Positions 1 to 8,857 of a stretch of 64,000 nt of DNA are shown piece after piece. The DNA comes from JBHYDC01 sp051861205 (GTDB lineage Bacteria; Pseudomonadota; Alphaproteobacteria; Rhizobiales; Pleomorphomonadaceae): the NCBI GenBank assembly GCA_051861205.1, contig JBHYDC010000016.1:1-64000 (forward strand), read 5' to 3'. A program made the position numbers and the translations under genes. The notes beneath the pieces are model-generated. The model saw only the letters and a list, made by a program, of their open reading frames with translations. It was not told the DNA's origin and made no database searches. Every line of letters starts with the position of its first letter. Position 1 is the first letter of the stretch.

Positions 1-965
1 CCCCCGCGCATGGAGCGCAGAACGTTCATCACGTGGCGGTAGCGATCCGGGAATTCGCGCAGCAGAAAATCCCGGAAAATCTCGGACACTTCCAGCGGCA
101 ATCGCAGCAGCACATAGCCCGCCTCGCGCGCCCCGAAGGCATGGGCGGCGTCGAGAATCCGCTCGATCTCGCTGTCCGTCACCGCTGGTATGATCGGCGC
201 CACCATCACCCCCACGGGAATGCCGGCCTCGGAGAGCTGGCGGATGGTATCGAGCCGCCGCACCGGGGTTGCCGCGCGCGGCTCCATGGCCCGCGCGATC
301 TTCCGGTCGAGCGTCGTCACCGAAATCGCCACTTTCGCCAGCCCCTTAGCTGCCATCGGCGCGAGAATGTCGATATCCCGCGTCACCAGAGCCGACTTGG
401 TGACGATCGCGACGGGGTGGTCCGTCTTCGCCAGCACCTCCAGGATCGACCGCGTGATTCTGTGTTCCCGCTCGATCGGCTGATACGGGTCGGTGTTCGT
501 GCCCATCGCGATTGTGCGCGGCTGATAGGAGGGGGCGCCAAGCTCGCGCTCCAATAGTTCGGCCGCGTTCGGCTTGGCGAATAGCCGCGTTTCGAAATCG
601 AGGCCCGGCGAGAGCCCCATGTAAGCGTGCGTCGGCCGTGCGAAACAATAGCTGCACCCGTGCTCGCACCCCCGGTAGGGGTTGATCGAGCGATCGAACG
701 AGATGTCCGGGCTTTCGTTGCGCGTGATGATGGTGCGCGCCCGTTCCATCTGTACCGTCGTTTTCAGCGGCGGCAGATCGTCGGCCGAGCCCCAGCCGTC
801 GTCGAAGGTGATGACCTCGGCAGTCTCGAACCGGCCGCTTGGATTGACGCCTGCGCCGCGTCCGCGCCGGCGGTCCGCCGCAACATCGGTGTCGCTCGCC
901 GCGTCCGGATGAAACGCGACAGGCCGGGCAGGGGAGGGGATTCTGGCGAGCGCTGATTTGTTCAT
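1..965 (-). CDS. PA0069/Rv2578c-family radical SAM protein (3' end cut by window edge)
   Basis: The gene reads leftwards from an ATG at 965 and runs off the window, so about 321 residues are visible. After an N-terminal region of about 95 residues lies PYRGCEHGCSYC, a CX3CX2C motif (Cys 100, 104, 107) that binds the 4Fe-4S cluster of radical SAM enzymes. The text around it (INPYRGCEHGCSYCFARP) is typical of the COG1533 / spore-photoproduct-lyase-like group called PA0069 or Rv2578c. The reaction of this group is not known to me; a nucleic-acid repair or modification role is often suspected. A LexA-type box lies 24 bases upstream of the start, which supports a damage-response role. The gene is divergent from the glycosyltransferase at 1092. 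Confidence 0.85.
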   Translation of the reverse strand, partial: MNKSALARIPSPARPVAFHPDAASDTDVAADRRRGRGAGVNPSGRFETAEVITFDDGWGSADDLPPLKTTVQMERARTIITRNESPDISFDRSINPYRGCEHGCSYCFARPTHAYMGLSPGLDFETRLFAKPNAAELLERELGAPSYQPRTIAMGTNTDPYQPIEREHRITRSILEVLAKTDHPVAIVTKSALVTRDIDILAPMAAKGLAKVAISVTTLDRKIARAMEPRAATPVRRLDTIRQLSEAGIPVGVMVAPIIPAVTDSEIERILDAAHAFGAREAGYVLLRLPLEVSEIFRDFLLREFPDRYRHVMNVLRSMRG

Positions 966-988
966 GATTTGATCTTAACTCGCTTGAC

Positions 989-1003
989 GAACGGATCAAG
1001 AAC
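989..1003. promoter_or_regulatory. LexA (SOS) box, alphaproteobacterial type
   Basis: The sequence GAAC-GGATCAA-GAAC is an exact GAAC-N7-GAAC direct repeat (GTTC-N7-GTTC on the other strand), the known LexA site of alphaproteobacteria. It sits in the gap between the radical SAM gene (start 965, minus) and the glycosyltransferase (start 1092, plus). It is 24 bases from the radical SAM start codon, which fits a repressor site overlapping that promoter. No binding data are available here. Confidence 0.7.
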
Positions 1004-1091
1004 ATTTTTAAGATTGGGCAAGCGGGCGGCGGTGCAAGGCCCTGTAAAGAGGGGACTCGCATGCGCAGCCCGGCTCCGATAGAAGAGATGA

Positions 1092-1766
1092 ATGCTCTCC
1101 GTAATCATCGCCACCGAAAACGACGAGGAGCCGCTTGCGCTGACGTTGTCGTCACTGATCTCGGCGGCAGCGGACGGCACCGTGCGCGAGGTGATGGTCG
1201 TGGACGCCAACTCGTCCGATGGCACACTGAGGGTGGTGGATGCTACCGGGTGCAGCCTCACGCAGGCCTGCGGGTCGGTTGGTGCGCGCAACCACATCGG
1301 CGCCCAGTCGGCCAGCCGGGGCGAGTGGCTGCTGTTTCTCCGGCCCGGCGTGATTCTGGATCCGTGCTGGGAGGCGGAGGTGACCGCCTTCGTCGACCGC
1401 TCGGCGCGATCCGGCCGCGGGGACGTGGCGGCCGTGTTCCGGCACGAACTCGGCGATCTCACTGTCTCGGCGCGCATCCGGCAGGCGGGTCAAACCTTCT
1501 TATCCGCTCTCACGGGGGTGCCCGCGCCCAGCCAGGGCTTGCTCCTATCCCGCCGCTTCTATCGGGCGCTTGGCGGATTCGCTTCCTTGGACGGCCTTGC
1601 CGATGTCGATTTCATCCGCCGCATCGGCCGCCGCCGTCTCGTGCGGCTGCGCAGCGCGGCGGTTGTCGCCCGGCGAACCGATCGGCACGGGCCGCGCCTT
1701 CGCCTCACGCGCGGGCTTGCGGCTTTACGCCTTCCCATCGGCCTTCTCAGGCGGTTGCAGGGGTAG
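1092..1766 (+). CDS. Family 2 glycosyltransferase
   Basis: 224 residues, starting at ATG 1092. The N-terminus MLSVIIATEN followed by VMVVDANSSDGT (about residues 34-45) is the nucleotide-sugar binding half of a GT-A fold family 2 glycosyltransferase. GARNHIGAQSASRGEWLLFL (about 63-82) is the usual central segment leading to the metal site, although the acidic DXD is replaced by RPGV, so metal binding may differ. The Arg-rich C-terminus suggests membrane association. The acceptor cannot be told from the sequence. The stop codon lies 8 bases before the ceramidase-like gene, so the two are probably co-transcribed. Confidence 0.75.
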   Translation: MLSVIIATENDEEPLALTLSSLISAAADGTVREVMVVDANSSDGTLRVVDATGCSLTQACGSVGARNHIGAQSASRGEWLLFLRPGVILDPCWEAEVTAFVDRSARSGRGDVAAVFRHELGDLTVSARIRQAGQTFLSALTGVPAPSQGLLLSRRFYRALGGFASLDGLADVDFIRRIGRRRLVRLRSAAVVARRTDRHGPRLRLTRGLAALRLPIGLLRRLQG

Positions 1767-1774
1767 CGCCCATC

Positions 1775-2443
1775 GTGAATTGGTCTGAACCGGTCGATGC
1801 CTATTGCGAGCGGCTGCAACAGGCATTTTGGGCTGAGCCTCTGAATGCCGTAACCAATATCGGCTTCGTCGTTGCCGCGTTGTATGGCTTTTTGATCTGG
1901 CGGCGTGGCCCCGGATCTGATGTTGGGGTGTTTCTGCTGTCGCTTCTCGCGCTTTGTGTCGGTGCCGGATCGTTTCTATTCCACACCCTGGCCACGCGTG
2001 GGGCGGCCCTGGCCGACGTTATTCCCATAGGGCTCTTCATCATCCTTGGATTTGTGCTGGTTCTCCGCCGCCTCATCGGGCTTGGATGGATCGCGGCCAT
2101 TGCTGCGACGATGGTGTTCCTTGCTGCTTCGCCTGATATCGCGGAGCGTGCTGCGCCGCTTTTTGGCTCATCCGCCGCTTATATTCCGCCGCTTGCGGCC
2201 TTGCTCGGGATCGGCGCCGGTCTTGCCCTCTTCGGTGTGCCCGCCGGCGGTGCGATTCTTATCGCTGGCCTCGTTTTTCTCGTCTCGCTGATCGCTCGCA
2301 TGGCGGATCATCCGCTCTGCGAGACCATTCCGATCGGAACGCACTTCGTCTGGCATCTCCTCAACGCCGCCGTGTTGGCGCTGGTCATTCGCGCCGTTGC
2401 CCGCCCGCAGCCGCCACCCAAAGCTCCTGCCCCGGCAACCTAA
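1775..2443 (+). CDS. Ceramidase-family (CREST) membrane hydrolase
   Basis: 222 residues from a GTG at 1775. The protein is almost wholly hydrophobic, with about seven membrane segments. The layout matches alkaline ceramidases (PF05875): an N-terminal WxEPxNAxTN segment (residues about 22-30), then His-X10-Asp in FHTLATRGAALAD, and near the C-terminus HFVWH, the His-X3-His pair. In human ACER3 the equivalent residues are the zinc ligands and catalytic Asp. The substrate in a bacterium is uncertain: a sphingolipid or another lipid amide. It follows the glycosyltransferase by 8 bases, suggesting a joint role in membrane lipid chemistry, which is inference. Confidence 0.7.
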   Translation: MNWSEPVDAYCERLQQAFWAEPLNAVTNIGFVVAALYGFLIWRRGPGSDVGVFLLSLLALCVGAGSFLFHTLATRGAALADVIPIGLFIILGFVLVLRRLIGLGWIAAIAATMVFLAASPDIAERAAPLFGSSAAYIPPLAALLGIGAGLALFGVPAGGAILIAGLVFLVSLIARMADHPLCETIPIGTHFVWHLLNAAVLALVIRAVARPQPPPKAPAPAT

Positions 2444-2525
2444 TCGGTTAGGAGCCCACTGTTGCGGTCTGTGCACTAAAGAAGCCTATGCTATCACTGT
2501 GGCGTTGAAGCGGAAGGAGACGAGA

Positions 2526-4811
2526 ATGTCGGGGGATAAGCGGCTCGCCGGATCCGAGCTTGAGGAAGCGGCGCTCTTCTTCCATAAGGAACCCCGTCCG
2601 GGAAAACTCGAAATCCACCCCACCAAGCCGCTCGGCAACCAGCGCGATCTCGCGCTCGCCTATTCGCCGGGCGTCGCCGCGCCCTGCCTTGCCATCGCTG
2701 CCGACCCCGGCCTTGCCGCCGATTACACCGCCCGCCAGAACCTCGTCGCGGTCATTTCCAACGGCACGGCCGTGCTTGGCCTCGGCTCCATCGGCCCGCT
2801 TGCCTCCAAGCCGGTGATGGAAGGCAAAGCGGTTCTCTTCAAGAAATTCGCCGGCATCGATGTGTTCGATATCGAGATCGACGCCACCACCGCCGACCGC
2901 GTGGTGGACGTCGTGTCCGCGCTCTGGCCCACTTTCGGCGGCATCAACCTTGAAGATATCAAGGCGCCGGAGTGCTTCGAGATCGAGGCGCGCCTGCGCG
3001 ACATGCTTCCGATTCCGGTGTTCCACGACGATCAGCACGGCACCGCCATTATCGTCGCGGCGGCGGTGGTGAATGCCATGGAGCTTGCCGGCAAGCCGCT
3101 CGGCGCCATCAAGGTGGTGGCGTCCGGGGCAGGGGCTGCCGCGCTTGCCTGCCTCAACCTCCTCGTTTCGCTCGGCGTCAAGCGCGAGAATGTCTGGGTG
3201 AGCGACCTTGAGGGTGTTGTCCACGTTGGCCGCGACGTGCTGATGGACCGCTGGAAATCGGTCTATGCGCAGCCGACCGAGGCGCGTCATCTCAGCGAGA
3301 TCATCGCCGGCGCCGACGTGTTTTTGGGCCTGTCCGCCGCCGGCGTCCTGAAGCCCGACATGGTTGCCGCCATGGCCGACCGCCCGCTGATCCTCGCGCT
3401 CGCCAACCCCAATCCGGAGATCACCCCCGAGGAGGCGCTGGCCGTCCGGCCCGACGCCATGATGTGCACCGGCCGCTCGGATTATCCGAACCAGGTCAAC
3501 AACGTCCTCTGCTTCCCCTATATCTTCCGGGGCGCGCTCGATGTCGGCGCTACCACGATCAACGAGGACATGAAGATCGCCGCGGTTCGCGCCATCGCCG
3601 CGCTTGCCAAGGAGGAGCCGTCCGACGTTGCCGCCCGCGCCTATGCCGGCGTTCAAGAAACCTTCGGGCCGAAATATCTGATCCCGTCGCCCTTCGATAA
3701 CCGCCTGATCCTGCGCATCGCGCCGGCGGTCGCCCGCGCGGCCATCGAATCGGGTGTCGCGGCGCGCCCGATCACCGATTTTCCCGCCTATCTCGACCGT
3801 CTGCATCGCTTTGTGTTCCGCTCCGGCCTCGTCATGAAGCCGATTATCGCGGCGGCCAAAGAGGTCAAGCGCCGCATCATCTACGCCAACGGCGAGGACG
3901 AGCGCGTGCTTCGCGCCGCCCAGGTCGTGATCGAGGACGGCCTCGCCGAGCCGATTTTGATCGGCCGCCCGTCGGTTATCGCCGCGCGCTGCGAGCGCTA
4001 CGGGTTGAAGATCCGCCCCGGCCGCGATTTTGCCTTCGTGAACCCGGAGGATGATCCGCGCTACCGCGACTATGTCGATCTTTTCTTCGAACTTGTCGGC
4101 CGCAAGGGCGTGACGCCCGATGCCGCACGCACCATCGTGCGCACCAACACCACCGTCATCGGCACCCTCGCGCTGCACCGGGGCGAGGCCGATGGATTGC
4201 TGACTGGCTTGGAAGGTCGCTTCCTCAAGCATATCAGCGACATACGCGCCATCATCGGCTTGGCGCCGGGCGCCGTGGACTATTCCACGCTCTCCCTGCT
4301 CATCTCCAACCGGGGCCCGCTCTTCCTCACCGACACCTATGTGACCAACGATCCGTCAGCCCTCGAAATCGCCGAGATGACTATGCTGGCCGCCGCTGAG
4401 ATCCGCCGCTTCGGCATCGCTCCCAAGGCCGCGCTGCTGTCGGCATCGAATTTTGGGTCGGCCGATTGCTCCTCTGGGGCAAAGATGCGCGAGGCGCTCG
4501 CCATTCTCCGCCATCAGGCGCCCGATCTTGAGGTCGACGGCGAAATGCATGGCGACGCCGCGCTTTCGCCGGAGGTGCGCGCCCGCGTCATGCCGCAGTC
4601 CACGCTCACGGGCGAGGCAAATCTGCTCGTTTTCCCCACGCTCGACGCCGCCAACATCACGCTCTCCGTCATGAAAGTCGCCACCGACGCCCTCCACGTT
4701 GGCCCCATCCTCCTCGGCGCCGCTCGCGCGGCCCACGTCCTAACCCCCAGCGTCACCAGCCGCGGCATCGTCAACATGACGGCCTTCACGGCCGTTAGCG
4801 CGCGGGTGTGA
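2526..4811 (+). CDS. maeB: NADP-dependent malic enzyme with phosphotransacetylase-like domain
   Basis: 761 residues, the usual size of bacterial MaeB. It converts malate to pyruvate and CO2 with NADP. The malic enzyme half (about 1-425) has SPGVAAPC near residue 50, VFHDDQHGTA near 165 with the metal-binding acids, and the dinucleotide site VVASGAGAAALACL near 200. The C-terminal half (about 430-761) is a phosphate acetyltransferase-type domain, thought in this family to sense acetyl-CoA rather than to catalyse. ATG 2526 was chosen because GGAAGGAG sits just upstream and the N-terminus then matches the family; an in-frame extension to 2397 has no family-like sequence. With ppdK and eno in the same window it serves the PEP-pyruvate node. 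Confidence 0.95.
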   Translation: MSGDKRLAGSELEEAALFFHKEPRPGKLEIHPTKPLGNQRDLALAYSPGVAAPCLAIAADPGLAADYTARQNLVAVISNGTAVLGLGSIGPLASKPVMEGKAVLFKKFAGIDVFDIEIDATTADRVVDVVSALWPTFGGINLEDIKAPECFEIEARLRDMLPIPVFHDDQHGTAIIVAAAVVNAMELAGKPLGAIKVVASGAGAAALACLNLLVSLGVKRENVWVSDLEGVVHVGRDVLMDRWKSVYAQPTEARHLSEIIAGADVFLGLSAAGVLKPDMVAAMADRPLILALANPNPEITPEEALAVRPDAMMCTGRSDYPNQVNNVLCFPYIFRGALDVGATTINEDMKIAAVRAIAALAKEEPSDVAARAYAGVQETFGPKYLIPSPFDNRLILRIAPAVARAAIESGVAARPITDFPAYLDRLHRFVFRSGLVMKPIIAAAKEVKRRIIYANGEDERVLRAAQVVIEDGLAEPILIGRPSVIAARCERYGLKIRPGRDFAFVNPEDDPRYRDYVDLFFELVGRKGVTPDAARTIVRTNTTVIGTLALHRGEADGLLTGLEGRFLKHISDIRAIIGLAPGAVDYSTLSLLISNRGPLFLTDTYVTNDPSALEIAEMTMLAAAEIRRFGIAPKAALLSASNFGSADCSSGAKMREALAILRHQAPDLEVDGEMHGDAALSPEVRARVMPQSTLTGEANLLVFPTLDAANITLSVMKVATDALHVGPILLGAARAAHVLTPSVTSRGIVNMTAFTAVSARV

Positions 4812-4828
4812 GAGCAATCAATGGGAAA

Positions 4829-5713
4829 TCACCCCTGCCTCAATCGCTCTCGCACCGCCAAAAGGTCGCGCCAGACCAACCGTTTTTCGATCGGGTTTCG
4901 CAGCAGATAGGCCGGGTGGAAGGTGGGTAGGGCGGCGATTGTTCGTCCGCCGGTTTCGAACGTGTGCCAGCGGCCGCGCAGTTTGCGGATGCCGCTGCGT
5001 GCGGCGTCGCCGCCGATCAGGGCTTTCATGGGTTGGCCGCCCAGAAACACCAGGATATCCGGCTTCACCAGTTCGATTTGGCGCTCGATGAACGGCTTGC
5101 AGATCGCCACTTCCTGATCGCTTGGGTCGCGATTTCCGGGTGGGCGCCAATAGACGACGTTGGCGATGTAGGTGTCCGCCATCCGGTCAAGGCCAAGTGC
5201 GGTCAGCATCACGTCAAGCAGCTTGCCGGAGCGGCCGACGAAGGGCCGGCCGGCTTCGTCCTCGTCGCGGCCCGGCGCTTCGCCCACGAACATCAGGCGG
5301 GCGCTCGGATTTCCGTCGCCGAAGACCAGGTTTTTGGCCGTGAGCTTTAGGTTGCAGCCGTCGAAACGGGCGAGCAGCGCCTTCAGCGCTTCCAAGCTGT
5401 CGGCGGAGGCTGCCGCCGCGCGCGCGTTCAGCACTGCATCGCCGGAGGGAACCGTCGCGGCTGCCGGGGCGGAGCTTGGCTGCGGCGGGGGGAGGTTGCC
5501 TGCGCTCGCGCGCGGATCGCGACGTTGCTCGGCGCGCGGCGCCTCGGCAGCCGTTCGCGTGGCTGACCGGCGTACCATATCCGCCGCGGTTTCGGCGAAG
5601 CGGTCCACGGGCGCGTCGGCCAACACGGCGTCCACGCCCATCGCCGCATACCATTCGACAAGGGCGGTCAGGGCGTCATGAACACGATCGGATGGGGGTA
5701 GGGCTCCGGTCAT
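4829..5713 (-). CDS. Family 4-type uracil-DNA glycosylase
   Basis: 294 residues. The first 90 are variable and Ala/Arg/Pro-rich; the catalytic domain follows. GEAPGRDEDEAGRPFVGRSG is the uracil-binding motif of family 4 enzymes and HPAYLLRN near the C-terminus is the DNA-intercalation motif. It removes uracil from DNA to start base excision repair. Family 4 enzymes normally carry four Cys that hold a 4Fe-4S cluster. Here the first pair reads FDGCNL (first Cys lost) and the third position is YWRPPGNR (Trp for Cys), while the second and the fourth (AICKPF) remain, so a normal cluster is unlikely. The gene is convergent with maeB, 17 bases apart. Confidence 0.88.
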   Translation of the reverse strand: MTGALPPSDRVHDALTALVEWYAAMGVDAVLADAPVDRFAETAADMVRRSATRTAAEAPRAEQRRDPRASAGNLPPPQPSSAPAAATVPSGDAVLNARAAAASADSLEALKALLARFDGCNLKLTAKNLVFGDGNPSARLMFVGEAPGRDEDEAGRPFVGRSGKLLDVMLTALGLDRMADTYIANVVYWRPPGNRDPSDQEVAICKPFIERQIELVKPDILVFLGGQPMKALIGGDAARSGIRKLRGRWHTFETGGRTIAALPTFHPAYLLRNPIEKRLVWRDLLAVRERLRQG

Positions 5714-5980
5714 GCCGGTGTTATAACGAGACGGAGGCGGGATGTGAAACGGTTCGGCGTCATCGGCCGGTCATGAGCGCGGCAAATCCGGTCTGCGCCA
5801 CCGCTCGCCCCCATCGGAACGCTCCGCATCCTTTGCCGGCTGATTTCGTTCGTTATCCAAGGGGGTTTCGGCAATGCAGCATGATCGCTAAAGTGGTTGC
5901 AATGCCGCCCTGAAATGCGGCAACCACGATCTCAGGGTGCCGGCAGGTTCGTGCTTTCACCTGCGAGAAAGGAAGCTTCG

Positions 5981-7657
5981 ATGACCGCAGCGGATCTGCC
6001 TCCACGCGAGGAAATGGAGTTCGACGTCGTCATCATCGGCGCCGGCCCCGCCGGCCTTTCCGCCGCCATCCGGCTGAAGCAAATCGCGGCGGAGCGCGGT
6101 GAGGATATTTCCGTCGTCGTGCTCGAAAAGGGCTCGGAAGTCGGCGCGCATATACTGTCGGGTGCCGTGATCGACCCGATTGCCGTCGACCGGCTGTTGC
6201 CCGGCTGGCGCGATGAGGCCGACACCCCCTTCAAAACGCCCGTCACCGAGGATCGCTTTTATCTGCTCGGTCCGGCCGCCGCCGTTCGTCTGCCGAATTG
6301 GGCCATGCCCAAGCTCATGTCGAACCACGGCAATTTCGTCGTGTCGCTTGGAAATGTGTGCCGCTGGCTGGCCCAAAAGGCCGAAGCGCTCGGCGTTGAA
6401 ATCTACCCCGGCTTTGCCGCCGCCGAAATCCTCTATGACGAAAACGGCCGCGTCGTCGGCGTTGCCACCGGCGACATGGGCGTCCATAAGGACGGCACGC
6501 CCGGCCCCAATTTCCAGCGCGGCATGGCGCTGCGGGCCAAATACACGCTGATCGGGGAGGGCGTTCGCGGCTCGCTCGCCAAGCAGTTGATCGCGCGCTA
6601 CAGGCTGGATGCGAATAGCCAGCCGCCGAAGTTCGGCATCGGCCTCAAGGAGCTATGGCAGGTCGATCCCGCCGTGCATAAGCCGGGGCTGGTGCAGCAT
6701 TCCTTCGGCTGGCCTCTCGACTGGAGCACCGGCGGCGGGTCGTTCCTCTATCATCTCGAAGACAATCAGGTCGCCGTCGGCTTCGTCGTCCATCTCAACT
6801 ACGAAAACCCCTATCTTTCGCCCTTTGAAGAATTCCAGCGCTTCAAGCAGCATGTGTCCGTGCGCGACACCTTCGTGGGCGCCAAGCGCATTTCCTATGG
6901 TGCGCGCGCGATCACCGAAGGCGGCTGGCAGTCGGTGCCCAAGCTTGTGTTTCCGGGCGGCGCGCTCATCGGCTGTTCGGCCGGCTTTGTGAACGTCGCG
7001 CGCATCAAGGGCAGCCACAACGCCATGCTTTCGGGCATGCAGGCTGCGGACGCCATCGGCGAGGCGCTGTCGGGCGGGCGCGAGCATGATGAGCTTCTGG
7101 CTTACGAACACGGCTGGCGCGGCTCCGATATTGGCCGCGATCTGCGCAATGTGCGCAACGTCAAGCCGCTATGGTCGCGCTTCGGCACGCTTCTCGGCGT
7201 CCCGCTCGGCGGGCTGGACATGTGGCTGAACGAGCGTTTCGGCTTCTCGCTCTTCGGCACGCTGAAGCACGGCAAACCGGATCATTTGGCGCTGAAACCG
7301 GCCAAAACCTATCAGCCGATCGCCTATCCCAAGCCCGACGGGAAGATATCCTTCGACCGGCTATCGTCCGTCTTCCTCTCCAATACCAACCACGAGGAAG
7401 ACCAGCCGGTGCATCTGCAGGTGGCGGATGCGGGGCTCCAGCGCGTTTCGGAATGGGTGACCTTCGCCGGTCCGTCGCAGCGCTATTGCCCGGCGGGCGT
7501 TTATGAGTGGGTGGAGAATGAAGCCGGGGCGCCGCGTTTCGTCATCAACGCGCAAAACTGTGTGCACTGCAAAACCTGCGATATCAAGGATCCGAACCAG
7601 AATATAAACTGGGTTGTGCCGGAAGGCGGCGGCGGGCCGAATTACCCCAACATGTAA
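5981..7657 (+). CDS. Electron transfer flavoprotein-ubiquinone oxidoreductase
   Basis: 558 residues. It passes electrons from reduced ETF to ubiquinone at the inner membrane, linking fatty-acid and amino-acid dehydrogenases to respiration. The N-terminus has the FAD-binding VVIIGAGPAGLSAA (about 17-30). The C-terminal 60 residues hold the 4Fe-4S ligands: YCPAGVYEW, then NCVHCKTCDIKDPNQNINW. ATG 5981 follows GAAAGGAAG and gives the family's usual N-terminus; an upstream in-frame ATG at 5897 adds a 28-residue tail without support. The response regulator gene begins 28 bases downstream and may be co-transcribed. Confidence 0.95.
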   Translation: MTAADLPPREEMEFDVVIIGAGPAGLSAAIRLKQIAAERGEDISVVVLEKGSEVGAHILSGAVIDPIAVDRLLPGWRDEADTPFKTPVTEDRFYLLGPAAAVRLPNWAMPKLMSNHGNFVVSLGNVCRWLAQKAEALGVEIYPGFAAAEILYDENGRVVGVATGDMGVHKDGTPGPNFQRGMALRAKYTLIGEGVRGSLAKQLIARYRLDANSQPPKFGIGLKELWQVDPAVHKPGLVQHSFGWPLDWSTGGGSFLYHLEDNQVAVGFVVHLNYENPYLSPFEEFQRFKQHVSVRDTFVGAKRISYGARAITEGGWQSVPKLVFPGGALIGCSAGFVNVARIKGSHNAMLSGMQAADAIGEALSGGREHDELLAYEHGWRGSDIGRDLRNVRNVKPLWSRFGTLLGVPLGGLDMWLNERFGFSLFGTLKHGKPDHLALKPAKTYQPIAYPKPDGKISFDRLSSVFLSNTNHEEDQPVHLQVADAGLQRVSEWVTFAGPSQRYCPAGVYEWVENEAGAPRFVINAQNCVHCKTCDIKDPNQNINWVVPEGGGGPNYPNM

Positions 7658-7685
7658 GCGGTCGCAGCGCGAAAGGTGCAGGATT

Positions 7686-8375
7686 TTGGCCAAGACATTT
7701 TCCGACGACGAGGACGCCGCCCCCGCACCCGACCGGGCCTGGACCGCCGTCGTTGCCGACGATCACCCGATCGTTCAGGCTTCCATGGCGCGTCTTTTGA
7801 AGAAACGGCTCGGCTTGAAGCAGCCGGTGCTTGCCGCCACCTACGACGAACTCGCCGACGCCGTGATGGAGAGCGGGCCGGATCTCCTGGTCGTCACCGA
7901 TCTGGTGATGCCCGGCATGCGCGGGCTCGACAGCTTGAAGCGGATCCGCGCGCTCGCGCCGGAAGCAGCCGTCGTCGTCTATTCCTCCAACGCAAGTGAA
8001 ACGCTCGCCAAAGCCGTGATCGACCTTGGCTGCAAAGCCTTTATCGGCAAGCGCGCCGGCGAGGACGAGACAGCCGCCGCGATCGAGGCCGTGCTCGACG
8101 GAGGCACCGCCGTTGAACTGGGCGATAAGCCGTCGTCGATCTCGCAGGCCGTGCTCGACCGGATCGGCCTCGTCCATCAGCTTTCACCGCAGCAGATGAA
8201 GGTGTTCCAGCTTCTCGGCGACGGCCTTTTGAACAAACAGATCGCCTATAAGCTCGGAATATCCGAAGCCACCGTGAAGGCGCATGTCGGCAAAATCCTC
8301 GACACGCTGAACATCACCTCACGCAGCCAAGCGGCGATCGCCTCGGCCTGGATGGTCGAGCACGGGCTGATTTAA
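7686..8375 (+). CDS. NarL/LuxR-type response regulator
   Basis: 229 residues with a TTG start at 7686, preceded by the purine-rich GGTGCAGGA. The receiver domain shows the acidic pair in VVADDHP (Asp 25-26), the phosphoacceptor in VVTDLVMPGM (Asp 72) and the conserved Lys in FIGKRAG (Lys 122). A LuxR-type helix-turn-helix follows: LSPQQMKVFQLLGDGLLNKQ, then SEATVKAHVGKIL and a closing TSRSQAAI. It should be a DNA-binding regulator activated by phosphorylation. No sensor kinase lies nearby, so its input is unknown. It lies directly after the ETF-QO gene. Confidence 0.9.
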   Translation: MAKTFSDDEDAAPAPDRAWTAVVADDHPIVQASMARLLKKRLGLKQPVLAATYDELADAVMESGPDLLVVTDLVMPGMRGLDSLKRIRALAPEAAVVVYSSNASETLAKAVIDLGCKAFIGKRAGEDETAAAIEAVLDGGTAVELGDKPSSISQAVLDRIGLVHQLSPQQMKVFQLLGDGLLNKQIAYKLGISEATVKAHVGKILDTLNITSRSQAAIASAWMVEHGLI

Positions 8376-8408
8376 GCCTTTCCGGCCTGCCCGGCGCGTC
8401 CAGAGCGG

Positions 8409-8645
8409 TTACACCGCCTCGTCGTCGTCCCGCTCAAGTCCGGCATTCCGATCCAGCAGCAGCCAGTTCTTCAGCCAAAGGTGCGAGAAGAAGAAGACTG
8501 AAACAATGATAGGAAGCAGTGTCAGGCCGTAAACGACGCTCCGCTGAAATACGGCATAGATAAGCCAAGACATAGCAGCGGCGCCGAATAAATATGCAAA
8601 AACCCGAAAACGAAGAAATAGGACCTTAATGGATGAGGTCGCCAT
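8409..8645 (-). CDS. Small hypothetical membrane protein
   Basis: 78 residues if read from ATG 8645 (an in-frame ATG lies two codons upstream, and an extension to 8678 is possible). AAGG lies a few bases before these ATGs. Two hydrophobic segments are visible, about FAYLFGAAAMSWLIYAVF and GLTLLPIIVSVFFFSHLW, followed by an acidic C-terminus. I do not recognise a family. It is AT-richer than the flanking housekeeping genes and begins the island that includes the S24-like regulator. It could be a chance reading frame, but the two clean membrane segments argue for a real gene. Confidence 0.45.
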   Translation of the reverse strand: MATSSIKVLFLRFRVFAYLFGAAAMSWLIYAVFQRSVVYGLTLLPIIVSVFFFSHLWLKNWLLLDRNAGLERDDDEAV

Positions 8646-8857
8646 CAACATGCACCTTGTTATACAAATATGCAGCACACCTAATTCAGTGAGCCGCTTT
8701 TAGTTATTTGTATTTAAATTCCAACATTCCTCCAGTCAAAGATATTCAAGGAAAATTATTTTTACTGACTGCAAGACGCATTCATATAATGAAAGTTATA
8801 TTGCTACCTCATCTTGATCGCGCGTTAAACCCCAAACAAAAAATCGCTACTTTTCAG

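Noticed and set aside
1061..1774. Frame upstream of the ceramidase-like gene that would fuse it to the glycosyltransferase region.
   Set aside because: The upstream part is an Arg/His-rich shadow of the glycosyltransferase in another frame; a GTG at 1775 gives a normal ceramidase-like start.
2448..4232. Long open frame opposite maeB (594 codons).
   Set aside because: Shadow of maeB; no motif, no ribosome binding site, overlaps the real gene throughout.
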